NCBI GenBank assembly: GCA_029945425.1
Contig: JAQSDV010000004.1
Span: 1,164,991-1,228,990, forward strand
Direction: 5' to 3'
DNA from: a bacterium
GTDB lineage: Bacteria > Pseudomonadota > Alphaproteobacteria > Micavibrionales > UBA2020
Length of the DNA: 64,000 nucleotides
The translations under genes were made by a program, and so were the position numbers. Below, piece after piece: positions 8,459 to 19,016 of the stretch (positions within the stretch are counted from its first letter, which is position 1; each line of letters starts with the position of its first letter). Below the pieces are notes generated by a model. That model saw nothing but the letters and a program-made list of their open reading frames with translations. It was not told the DNA's origin and made no database searches.

Positions 8459-9618
8459 CCGGAGGCAAAAACCGCGCGTTTTCCACGCGCTGCATCCATG
8501 GCGGCCAGCAGCACGACCCGACGACGGGCGCTGTCAACGTGCCGATCTACCAGACCTCCACTTACGCGCAATCTGCACCTGGGGAGCATAAGGGCTTCGT
8601 TTATGCGCGCGGGCACAACCCGACGCGCCACGCCTTTGAACGCGCGATGGCCGATCTTGAAGACGGCATTGCCGGTTACGGCTTTGGCTCCGGCATGGCG
8701 GCGATGGATGCGATCCTCGACCTGCTGCCTATGAATGCACATATGATTGCGTCGGACGACCTGTATGGCGGCAGCTATCGCCTGTTCGAACGCGTCCGCA
8801 AGGGCACGACCGGCTTGACCGTCACTTACGTCGATATGTCCGACGTGAAAAACGTGACCGATGCGATTAAACCCGAAACCAAAATGATCTGGGTCGAAAC
8901 GCCCACCAACCCGCTGCTGAAACTGACCGATATCGCGGCGGTTGCGGCGGTGGCGAAGAAACATAACCTGTTGTCCGTCATCGACAACACTTTTGCGACG
9001 CCCGCGCTGCAGCGCCCTCTGACGCTCGGCATCGATATCGTCGTGCACTCGGCTACAAAATATATCGGCGGCCACAGCGATGTGATCGGCGGCGTGGTTG
9101 TCGTCAATAATCAGGATTTGGCCGACAAGCTGAAATTTATCCAGAACGCAACGGGCGGCATCCTCGGCCCCTTCGACAGCTTCCTCGCCCTGCGCGGCGT
9201 AAAGACGCTCGATGTGCGCATGGAACGCCATTGCGTCAGCGGATTGAAGGTCGCGACATGGCTGGAAAAACACCCGAAAATCGAAAAGGTTTTCTATCCC
9301 GGCCTGCCGTCCCACCCGCAACATGCGCTGGCCAAGAAACAGATGTCCGGTTTCGGCGGCATGATTACCGCCGTTATCAAGGGCGACCTTGATGCGTCGC
9401 GCCGTATGCTGTCGGCCTGCAAGGTCTTTACGCTGGCGGAAAGCCTGGGTGGCGTCGAAAGCCTTATCGAACATCCGGCGATCATGACCCATGCGTCAAT
9501 CCCGAAGGAACAGCGCGAAGCGCTCGGTATTAGCGACGGATTGATCCGCCTTTCCATCGGCATCGAAAGCGCCGACGACCTGATTTCCGACCTCGACGAG
9601 GCATTAAGCAAGGCATGA
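8455..9618 (+). CDS. cystathionine gamma-lyase-type Cys/Met metabolism PLP enzyme
   Basis: 387-residue member of the Cys/Met metabolism PLP family. The PLP Lys is at about residue 202 in HSATKYIGGHSD. GFVYARGHNPTRHAFERAMA near the start and the phosphate-binding GFGSGMAAMDA region are typical. Translational coupling to cystathionine beta-synthase argues that it cleaves cystathionine to cysteine (gamma-lyase), completing reverse transsulfuration. Sequence alone does not fully exclude cystathionine gamma-synthase or beta-lyase. It overlaps the glucokinase gene by 4 bp (ATGA). Confidence 0.88.
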   Translation: MTGGKNRAFSTRCIHGGQQHDPTTGAVNVPIYQTSTYAQSAPGEHKGFVYARGHNPTRHAFERAMADLEDGIAGYGFGSGMAAMDAILDLLPMNAHMIASDDLYGGSYRLFERVRKGTTGLTVTYVDMSDVKNVTDAIKPETKMIWVETPTNPLLKLTDIAAVAAVAKKHNLLSVIDNTFATPALQRPLTLGIDIVVHSATKYIGGHSDVIGGVVVVNNQDLADKLKFIQNATGGILGPFDSFLALRGVKTLDVRMERHCVSGLKVATWLEKHPKIEKVFYPGLPSHPQHALAKKQMSGFGGMITAVIKGDLDASRRMLSACKVFTLAESLGGVESLIEHPAIMTHASIPKEQREALGISDGLIRLSIGIESADDLISDLDEALSKA

Positions 9619-10556
9619 GCAAGCTCATCGCAGATATCGGCGGCACGAATGCGCGTTTCGCGCTGGTGGATGATGCGGGCAGCATCAGCAATATCGATGT
9701 GCTGGCCTGCGCCGAATATAAATCACCCGGCGAAGCGGCGCAGACCTACCTGAAACGCATCAACGCGCAGCCGAAAACGGGCGCGTTCGCGGTTGCCACC
9801 TCGCTGGATGGCACCGACAGTGTTTCCATGACCAATCATGTCTGGAACTTTTCGATCAATGCGACGAAAAACGATATCGCGCTGTCGTCCTTGCGCGTGA
9901 TCAACGATTTTGCGGCGCTGGCCTATGCCGTGCCCTATTTGACTGAAAAAGACCGTTACCAGTTGGGCAGCGGCGAAGCACAGAAAAACATGCCCATCGC
10001 GATCATCGGCCCCGGTACTGGCCTAGGCGTTGCAGGCGTTGTGTTCGATGAAAACGGCAAACCCATCATTGTGACGGCCGAAGGCGGACATGTGACGATG
10101 CCGACCGCCAACGCGCGCGAATTCGCGCTGTTCGAATGGCTGAAAAATTCTAAATACCATCATATCTCCGCCGAACGTGTTGTCTCCGGCAAGGGATTGG
10201 TCAACCTCTATCATGCGGTCTGCGGCGTGGATGGTTTGACCCTGCCGGAACTCACCCCTGCCGAAATCACCGCGAAGGCGCTCGATAAATCCTGCAATGC
10301 TTGCGTCGAAGTGCTCGACCTGTTCTGCCATTTTCTCGGCGTTGTATCGGGCAACCTTGCGCTGTCTTATGGCGCTGCGGGTGGTTTATATATCGCGGGC
10401 GGCATCGTACCGCAGCTGGGCGAGTATTTCAAAACCTCGCGCTTCCGCGAAAGCTATCTGGCGAAGGGCCGCTTTGCCGAATATGTCGGGCGCATCCCGA
10501 CCTTCGTCATCACGCACCCGTATCCCGGTCTTGAAGGCCTGAAAAATATCGCCTAA
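9615..10556 (+). CDS. glk: glucokinase
   Basis: ATP-dependent kinase that makes glucose-6-phosphate. The ROK-unrelated bacterial Glk family is recognised by the N-terminal phosphate loop LIADIGGTNARFALV, the adenosine/phosphate region IIGPGTGLGVAGVV at about 130-145 and the sugar-binding segment EGGHVTMPTANAREFALFEWL region (quoted in part: EGGHVTMPTA). 313 residues is normal. It is coupled by ATGA to the cystathionine lyase gene, an odd partner. The neighbouring trehalase and alpha-glucosidase genes on the other strand would supply glucose. Its stop codon shares bases (CTAA) with the convergent dehydratase gene. Confidence 0.93.
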   Translation: MSKLIADIGGTNARFALVDDAGSISNIDVLACAEYKSPGEAAQTYLKRINAQPKTGAFAVATSLDGTDSVSMTNHVWNFSINATKNDIALSSLRVINDFAALAYAVPYLTEKDRYQLGSGEAQKNMPIAIIGPGTGLGVAGVVFDENGKPIIVTAEGGHVTMPTANAREFALFEWLKNSKYHHISAERVVSGKGLVNLYHAVCGVDGLTLPELTPAEITAKALDKSCNACVEVLDLFCHFLGVVSGNLALSYGAAGGLYIAGGIVPQLGEYFKTSRFRESYLAKGRFAEYVGRIPTFVITHPYPGLEGLKNIA

Positions 10557-11533
10557 AGCGCGGGCAGGCGGGCGAGGTAATCCTCCGCCCAGATTTTGCC
10601 ATAGGTATCGCTGTCAAGGTTCGCACCCGACAGTATGATCAGGATGCGCTTGCCCTTGTTTCCCTCGCGCAGCCATTTATGCGCCGCCGCCATGCCCAGC
10701 GCCGATGTCGGTTCAACCGTCACCTTTAGCAGGTGCATCAGCCATTGGCTCCAGTACAGAATTTCTTCTTCCTCGATCTCGAAAAAGCCATCCAGCTGCT
10801 GGATGTAATGGAACGTGCGGGGCGATACACTCAGCGTGCACACACCATCGGCGATTGTTTTCGGCATATCGTCGAAACGCACGATCTTGCCGGAACGAAA
10901 TGATTGCGCCGCGTCATTGGCGATCAGGGGTTCGGCGGCAAAGACCTCCGCATCCGGCGAAAACAGGCGCGTTGCCATGAACGTGCCGGAAATCAGCCCG
11001 CCGCCGCCACAGGGCGCAAAAACGGCATCGAGGTTTTTTAATTCTTCCCATGCCTCATACGCCGCCGTGCCTTGTCCCGCGATCACATCGTCATGGTCAT
11101 AGGGCGGCAGCAGGAAAGATCCCTTGGCAAGGGCGAGCGTATTGGCATCCTGCTCCGCCTCCTGCCGCGTTTTCGTCACATGTACTTCCGCACCGTAGGC
11201 TTTGGTCGCAGCAATCTTGATTTTGGATGATGATGCGGGAATAAAAATGACGGATTTAATCCCAAGGCGTTTCGCCGCCCACGCCACCGCCTGCGCATGG
11301 TTGCCCGATGAATAGGCGACGACACGCTCCGGCAGCTGATTTTTTTCCTGCAAGGCCAGCAGCGTGTTCAGCGCGCCCCGTGCCTTGAACGCGCCGACCT
11401 TTTGCGCGCCCTCGTATTTAAAAAATATTTCACAGCCCAGAAAACGGTCGAGCAGGCGCGAGGTCAAAACCGGCGTGCGCGTGATATGCGGTTTCAGGCG
11501 TTGATAGGCGGCTTCGATGGCTTCATTTTTCAT
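10553..11533 (-). CDS. threonine/serine dehydratase-like PLP enzyme
   Basis: 326-residue fold-type II PLP enzyme that deaminates threonine or serine to the 2-oxo acid; serine racemase and hydroxyaspartate dehydratase are close relatives and cannot be excluded. The PLP Lys is about residue 50 in KVGAFKARGA; SSGNHAQAVAWAA is the asparagine-loop motif and CGGGGLISG the phosphate loop. No C-terminal ACT domain is present, so it is the short catabolic-type rather than the isoleucine-feedback IlvA type. It starts 1 bp after the trehalase stop, making it the last gene of the glucosidase-trehalase operon, a metabolic pairing without obvious logic. Confidence 0.85.
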   Translation of the reverse strand: MKNEAIEAAYQRLKPHITRTPVLTSRLLDRFLGCEIFFKYEGAQKVGAFKARGALNTLLALQEKNQLPERVVAYSSGNHAQAVAWAAKRLGIKSVIFIPASSSKIKIAATKAYGAEVHVTKTRQEAEQDANTLALAKGSFLLPPYDHDDVIAGQGTAAYEAWEELKNLDAVFAPCGGGGLISGTFMATRLFSPDAEVFAAEPLIANDAAQSFRSGKIVRFDDMPKTIADGVCTLSVSPRTFHYIQQLDGFFEIEEEEILYWSQWLMHLLKVTVEPTSALGMAAAHKWLREGNKGKRILIILSGANLDSDTYGKIWAEDYLARLPAL

Positions 11534-11534
11534 G

Positions 11535-12986
11535 TCAAATCCCCTGCGCCAGTTTCAATACGGCGGCGGTCCACAGGAATGTGCCGCTTTCGGTGACGTT
11601 GGTGCTATAGCCATGCACGACACTCACCTCGGCATTGCCGTCGCGCATGTTGTATTTTTCAAACAATGCCGCGCGCTCCGCAAATACGCGCTCCGCCAGC
11701 GCAATGAATTTTCTAGCCACGCGCTTGGCGGCCTCGGTTTGTCCGCTGCGGCGCAGGCCCTCAAACGCGAAATACTGCAGCGGCGGCCAGCCATAGGGGA
11801 AATCCCACTGGCTGCCGCTTTGTTCGGTCGATGTCATGATGCCGTAGGGCGTTTCCAGCAGCGTCAGCGCGGTATCCGCCGCTTTTTTCGCCAAACCCGC
11901 ATCGCCTTCATACAGCCCCGCCCAATGCGCGTGGAAGAATGTGGCAAAGGGTTTCGTATTGCGCGATTTACGTATTGTATCGTAATCGTGGTACAGGCCC
12001 GTTGCGGGATCAAGCATCGGCTGCATCGCCGACTTGCGCTGCGTCTGTCGAGTACGCCACTCATCGCCATCTGCTGCGCCCAGAATGTCGGCAATCTCGC
12101 CCAAATCGCCCTCCATCCGGTACAGCAACGCGTTCAGGCAGGCGGGGGCGTGGAACAGGCATTCCAGCGCGCCATATCCCCAATGCCCCGTCGGGTCGAA
12201 ACCGGAGGCACGCATCGCGCGGTCGGCGCGGTAATAGACCGCCGTCAGCACACCGTCTTTATAAAATCGTTCATCGGGATGTTGCTTGAAATGTTCCATC
12301 GCATGTTCGTAATGCCCGGGTTCGCCCAGCAATACTTCGGCGGCGATGCCGTCCCCATCGTCCCAATACCGCGCAAGGCCGGTTTCGCCTGCCTGACGAT
12401 CACGCGCTGTCCAATAGCCGTGATAGCTAACAAGGTCGCGATAAGCAGCCGCCAGCCATGTTTCGGCATCGGCATAAACGCTGTCAGGGTCGAAATCGCG
12501 CCAGTCGCGTTTCTGCGCGGCCTGCCACAACCGCAGTATCATCGCGGCGATCAGCGGCGGTTGCGAGCGTGACAGGTAATAGGTACGGTTGGCGTTCAAC
12601 ACCTTGCCATAGGCGCGGATCTGGTAGAGCTGGTTATCCGCCTGTTCGCGCATCAGGCGCGGGTGGCTATCAGCCCATGCGAAAACAGGAAAAGCAGAAT
12701 CCCAACCATACATTTCATTGAACCGCCCGCCCGGCACGACGTAAGGGTAGGGCAGGTACAGCAATCCATGCACCGCATCCGGTTTTTGAAACCCCACCAT
12801 ATCGCCGAGCGGCAAAACGCGCACGGTATCGCCCGTGCGCGACTTCGCCTGTTCGATATCGGCGTCGATCGCATAAATGACGGGTATTGTGCCCGCCATC
12901 TTCGGGTCCGGCGCGCTGTCGGATAGGCTTTTGCGCAATAGTAATTGCGGCGTGTCGTCGATCACCTGCTGGAAGCTGCGCGTCAT
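11535..12986 (-). CDS. trehalase, glycoside hydrolase family 37
   Basis: Hydrolyses trehalose to two glucose molecules. Both GH37 signatures are present: PGGRFNEMYGWDSAF in the N-terminal third and QWDFPYGWPPLQY near the C-terminus. The frame extends upstream to 13070, but the ATG at 12986, 4 bp after the alpha-glucosidase stop, gives a 483-residue protein starting at MTRSFQQ and is preferred. No signal peptide is seen from that start, so it is probably cytoplasmic, like TreF. It sits between the alpha-glucosidase and dehydratase genes in one minus-strand operon; glucokinase lies nearby. Confidence 0.92.
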   Translation of the reverse strand: MTRSFQQVIDDTPQLLLRKSLSDSAPDPKMAGTIPVIYAIDADIEQAKSRTGDTVRVLPLGDMVGFQKPDAVHGLLYLPYPYVVPGGRFNEMYGWDSAFPVFAWADSHPRLMREQADNQLYQIRAYGKVLNANRTYYLSRSQPPLIAAMILRLWQAAQKRDWRDFDPDSVYADAETWLAAAYRDLVSYHGYWTARDRQAGETGLARYWDDGDGIAAEVLLGEPGHYEHAMEHFKQHPDERFYKDGVLTAVYYRADRAMRASGFDPTGHWGYGALECLFHAPACLNALLYRMEGDLGEIADILGAADGDEWRTRQTQRKSAMQPMLDPATGLYHDYDTIRKSRNTKPFATFFHAHWAGLYEGDAGLAKKAADTALTLLETPYGIMTSTEQSGSQWDFPYGWPPLQYFAFEGLRRSGQTEAAKRVARKFIALAERVFAERAALFEKYNMRDGNAEVSVVHGYSTNVTESGTFLWTAAVLKLAQGI

Positions 12987-12990
12987 GGGA

Positions 12991-14601
12991 TCAGGCTGTC
13001 TTCCGTGCAAAGAAACCGCCGAATGCCGGCAGTTCCAGCGATTGACCCTTCGCCGTACCCTGCAGACCATAGCCTGTCAGGGGCGTCCAGCCGCTTTGCA
13101 GCGCGACGGTGACGGGGGCCGGTTTCAGGTTGAACGCGCAGAACAACGTCTCGCCATCCAACTGCCTCGTAAAGGCAATCACATTGTCATCCAGCGTTTC
13201 AAACGCCAAATCACCGCGCAGCAGTGCCGGATGCGCCTTGCGCCATTTCAGGAATTGCTTCGTGAAATTCAGCATTGATGCGGGATCTTTTTCCTGCGCT
13301 GCGACGCTTGCCGCCGCATGTTCGGCGGGCACGGGCAGCCAGCCTTCATTGGCGGCGGTAAAGCCGCCGTTTTTCTTGGTGCCATCCCACGGCATGGGCG
13401 TGCGGCAGCCGTCGCGGCCTGTGCCGGTGGATCCGATGCCGGGATCCTGCCTTTTTTCAGGCGGAATGACCGCTTCGGTCAATCCCAGTTCTTCGCCCTG
13501 ATAGACGAAGGATGAACCGCGCAAAGAACTCAGCATCGCCAGCAGCATTTTCGTCTGGCGCAGATCCGGCTTGTCATCGACCGCCCAGCGGGTCGCCACG
13601 CGGATGCTGTCATGGTTCGACAATGCCCAGGAAGGCCATGAATCATGGGGGGTGGCAAAGAATTCCTCCACCTTGCGGCGCAGATAGGGCGCGGAATATT
13701 CATGCACCAGCAGCGAGAAGTCATAGGCCGTGTGCAGCATTTCGGGACCATTGGTGTAGGAAATCGTAGTTTCCACGGTCTTGTCGTCGTTCACCTCCGC
13801 CACCAGCATGCAATCCTTGTACTGGTCGGTCAGCGCGCGGAATTTTTTCAGGAAGGGGATCATTTCCGGCTGCGTCTTATCATAGGTATGCCACTGCATC
13901 GAATAGGGGTGGATGACGGTCTTGCCATCCGATTTCGGCACCGGGCGGGGCGGGTTATCGCGCAGCTGCGCGTCATGGATGCAATGCGGCAGCGCGTCCA
14001 TGCGGAATCCGTCGACGCCGCGGTCCAGCCACCATTTCGCGGTCGCCAGCAATTCTTCCTGCACCTCCGGATTGCGGATGTTCAGGTCGGGCTGTTCCTT
14101 CAAGAACTGATGATAGAAATACTGGCCGCGTTCGGGATCGAACGTCCACGACGATCCGCCGAAAACGGACAGCCAGTTATTGGGCGGCGACCCGTCGGGC
14201 TTCGAGTCGGCCCAGACATACCAGTCGGCGTATTTGCTGGTCTTGTTCTTGCGGCTTTCGATAAACCACGCGTGCTGGTCGGATGAATGGTTCAGCACAA
14301 TGTCGATGACGAGCTTCAAGCCCCGCTTGTGCATCTCCGCAATCATTTCGTCGCAATCGGCGATATTGCCGAAGATCGGATCGACGCCTTTATAATCGGC
14401 GACGTCATAGCCGAAATCCGCCATGGGCGAGGTGAAGAAGGGCGACAGCCACACACCGTCGACGCCCAGCGACTCAACATAGTCCAGCTTCTGCGTAATG
14501 CCCTTCAAATCGCCGATGCCGTCGCCGTTGCTGTCAAAAAAGCTGCGCGGGTAGATTTGGTAAATCACCGCGCCACGCCACCATTCCTGTCCGTTCGCCA
14601 T
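12991..14601 (-). CDS. alpha-glucosidase, GH13 family
   Basis: 536-residue alpha-amylase-superfamily enzyme of the alpha-glucosidase/oligo-1,6-glucosidase type. The start WWRGAVIYQIYPRSF is diagnostic. The catalytic residues are visible: nucleophile Asp at about 202 (GFRMDAL), acid/base Glu at about 269 (LVAEV) and transition-state Asp at about 331 (LSNHDS). The C-terminal beta domain ends at the stop without extra modules, and there is no signal peptide, so it acts in the cytoplasm on imported maltose, isomaltose or trehalose-type sugars. A GGAGAG ribosome site precedes the ATG. It heads the operon with trehalase and is divergent from another GH13-fold gene. Confidence 0.92.
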   Translation of the reverse strand: MANGQEWWRGAVIYQIYPRSFFDSNGDGIGDLKGITQKLDYVESLGVDGVWLSPFFTSPMADFGYDVADYKGVDPIFGNIADCDEMIAEMHKRGLKLVIDIVLNHSSDQHAWFIESRKNKTSKYADWYVWADSKPDGSPPNNWLSVFGGSSWTFDPERGQYFYHQFLKEQPDLNIRNPEVQEELLATAKWWLDRGVDGFRMDALPHCIHDAQLRDNPPRPVPKSDGKTVIHPYSMQWHTYDKTQPEMIPFLKKFRALTDQYKDCMLVAEVNDDKTVETTISYTNGPEMLHTAYDFSLLVHEYSAPYLRRKVEEFFATPHDSWPSWALSNHDSIRVATRWAVDDKPDLRQTKMLLAMLSSLRGSSFVYQGEELGLTEAVIPPEKRQDPGIGSTGTGRDGCRTPMPWDGTKKNGGFTAANEGWLPVPAEHAAASVAAQEKDPASMLNFTKQFLKWRKAHPALLRGDLAFETLDDNVIAFTRQLDGETLFCAFNLKPAPVTVALQSGWTPLTGYGLQGTAKGQSLELPAFGGFFARKTA

Positions 14602-14639
14602 CGTTTCTCTCCATGTTGCAGCGCAATAAAATTACAAAA

Positions 14640-14647
14640 AAACGTTT
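14640..14647. promoter_or_regulatory. AAACGTTT palindrome in the divergent GH13 promoter region
   Basis: An 8-bp perfect palindrome with a central CG in AT-rich DNA between the two GH13 genes. This core is typical of LacI/GalR-family operators that control sugar genes. It is too short to be significant alone, and no LacI-type gene is in the window. Confidence 0.25.
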
Positions 14648-14684
14648 CAAATTTAATAGGTTAACGGCAATTTGTTCAAAAGTA

Positions 14685-14712
14685 TTGATATTGAAGGTAT
14701 ATTTAGTATTAT
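14685..14712 (+). promoter_or_regulatory. candidate promoter of the plus-strand GH13 gene
   Basis: TTGATA (14685-14690) and TATTAT (14707-14712) are separated by 16 bp, each one mismatch from the sigma-70 consensus, about 33 bp before the proposed TTG start. The region is strikingly AT-rich against its surroundings. Confidence 0.5.
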
Positions 14713-14744
14713 ATTGCACCAATTGCATAATCAAGGTAATTAAA

Positions 14745-17527
<2,783 letters not shown>

Positions 17528-17576
17528 CTAGAAAAACGGTATCGTCTTGGAATTATTTCGTTTTTAGAAAAAGATC

Positions 17577-19016
17577 ATGTCAGACAGCATCCGATTTATC
17601 CTGAACGGAAAACTGGTCGAGGTGGCGGATTTGCCGCCGACCACGACGCTGCTGCAGTATTTGCGCCTTGAGGCGCGCCTGACGGGCACCAAGGAAGGCT
17701 GCGCGGAGGGCGATTGCGGGGCCTGCACGGTGGCGGTCGGCAAACTGGTCAAGGGCAAGGTCGAATACCAGAGCATGAATGCCTGCATCCTGTTCCTGCC
17801 GACGCTCGACGGGCGCGAAGTGGTGACGGTGGAGCATTTGAAATCGGCAAGCGGCACGCCCAATCCCGTGCAGCAGGCGATGGTGAAATGCCACGGCTCG
17901 CAATGCGGTTTCTGCACACCCGGTTTCGTGATGGCGCTGTCAACCATGGTCAACAACAAGAAAAACGCCAGCGAAGACGATATTCAGGATGCGATTGCGG
18001 GCAACCTCTGCCGCTGCACGGGTTATCGCCCCATCGTCGATGCCGCGCGCATGGCGAATGAATCCGCCGAACGCGCGCTGCCGTCGCACCCGAAAGAACT
18101 TGGCAGCATCCAGCATAACCGCCTGATGACGTATGATGTGCCGGGCGGCAAATATTTCTCACCCGCCAGTGTCGAGGACCTCGCGATGGTGCTGTCCGTT
18201 TATCCGGATGCCACCATTCTGGCCGGTGGCACGGATGTGGGCTTGTGGGTGACGAAATTCCACATCGATCTGCCCGTCATCATCTATACCGGCAATGTGG
18301 TGGAACTGCGCCAGATCCGTGAATCGCGCGTGCTGCTGGAAATCGGCGCAGCGGTGACCTATACCGAAGCCTTCGATGCGCTGGCGGCGTTTGATCCCAG
18401 CATGGAAGATTTGCTGAAACGCTTTTCGTCGCTGCATATCCGCAACGCGGGCACGGTGGGCGGCAATATCGCGAACGGATCGCCCATCGGCGACGGCCCG
18501 CCGCCGCTGATCGCGCTGGGCGCAAAGGTTGTGCTGCGCTCCAAATCCGGCACGCGCATGGTGGAGATGGAAGATTTCTTTATCGCGTACAAGAAACAGG
18601 ATCGCAAAGCCGGCGAATTCGTCGAAAAACTCGTCATCCCGAAACGCCCCGATAACGTGCTGTTCCGCGTTTACAAACTGTCGAAACGTTTCGATCAGGA
18701 TATCTCCGCCGTTTGCGGTGCATTTGCATTGACGATCGAAGATGATGAAATCGTCGCTGCCCGCATCGCCTTCGGGGGCATGGCCGGCACGCCGCACCGC
18801 GCGCACAAGGCCGAACGTGCGCTGGTCGGCCGCGCATGGAATGACGAAGCGGTTGAAAAGGCCATGGCAGCGCTGGATGATGATTACCAACCGATGAGCG
18901 ATGCCCGCGCCTCCGCCGAATACCGCCGCACGACTGCGCGCAACCTGCTGAAGCGGTTCTATATCGAAACCACCGACCCCACGGTGAAAACGCGTCTCTA
19001 CCGCTATGCAGAATGA
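17577..19016 (+). CDS. xdhA: xanthine dehydrogenase small subunit (2Fe-2S and FAD)
   Basis: 479-residue electron-transfer subunit of xanthine dehydrogenase. Residues 1-75 are a plant-type ferredoxin domain with the Cys cluster EGCAEGDCGACTV-like region (GCAEGDCGACTVAVG); residues 80-155 carry the second 2Fe-2S domain with KCHGSQCGFCTPG and NLCRCTGYRPI. Residues 185-479 form the FAD domain with ILAGGTDVGL and RNAGTVGGNIANGSPIGD. It is the first gene of a four-gene overlapping operon (xdhA, xdhB, xdhC, desulfurase) and is divergent from the adenine deaminase gene. It ends 11 bp inside xdhB. Confidence 0.96.
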   Translation: MSDSIRFILNGKLVEVADLPPTTTLLQYLRLEARLTGTKEGCAEGDCGACTVAVGKLVKGKVEYQSMNACILFLPTLDGREVVTVEHLKSASGTPNPVQQAMVKCHGSQCGFCTPGFVMALSTMVNNKKNASEDDIQDAIAGNLCRCTGYRPIVDAARMANESAERALPSHPKELGSIQHNRLMTYDVPGGKYFSPASVEDLAMVLSVYPDATILAGGTDVGLWVTKFHIDLPVIIYTGNVVELRQIRESRVLLEIGAAVTYTEAFDALAAFDPSMEDLLKRFSSLHIRNAGTVGGNIANGSPIGDGPPPLIALGAKVVLRSKSGTRMVEMEDFFIAYKKQDRKAGEFVEKLVIPKRPDNVLFRVYKLSKRFDQDISAVCGAFALTIEDDEIVAARIAFGGMAGTPHRAHKAERALVGRAWNDEAVEKAMAALDDDYQPMSDARASAEYRRTTARNLLKRFYIETTDPTVKTRLYRYAE

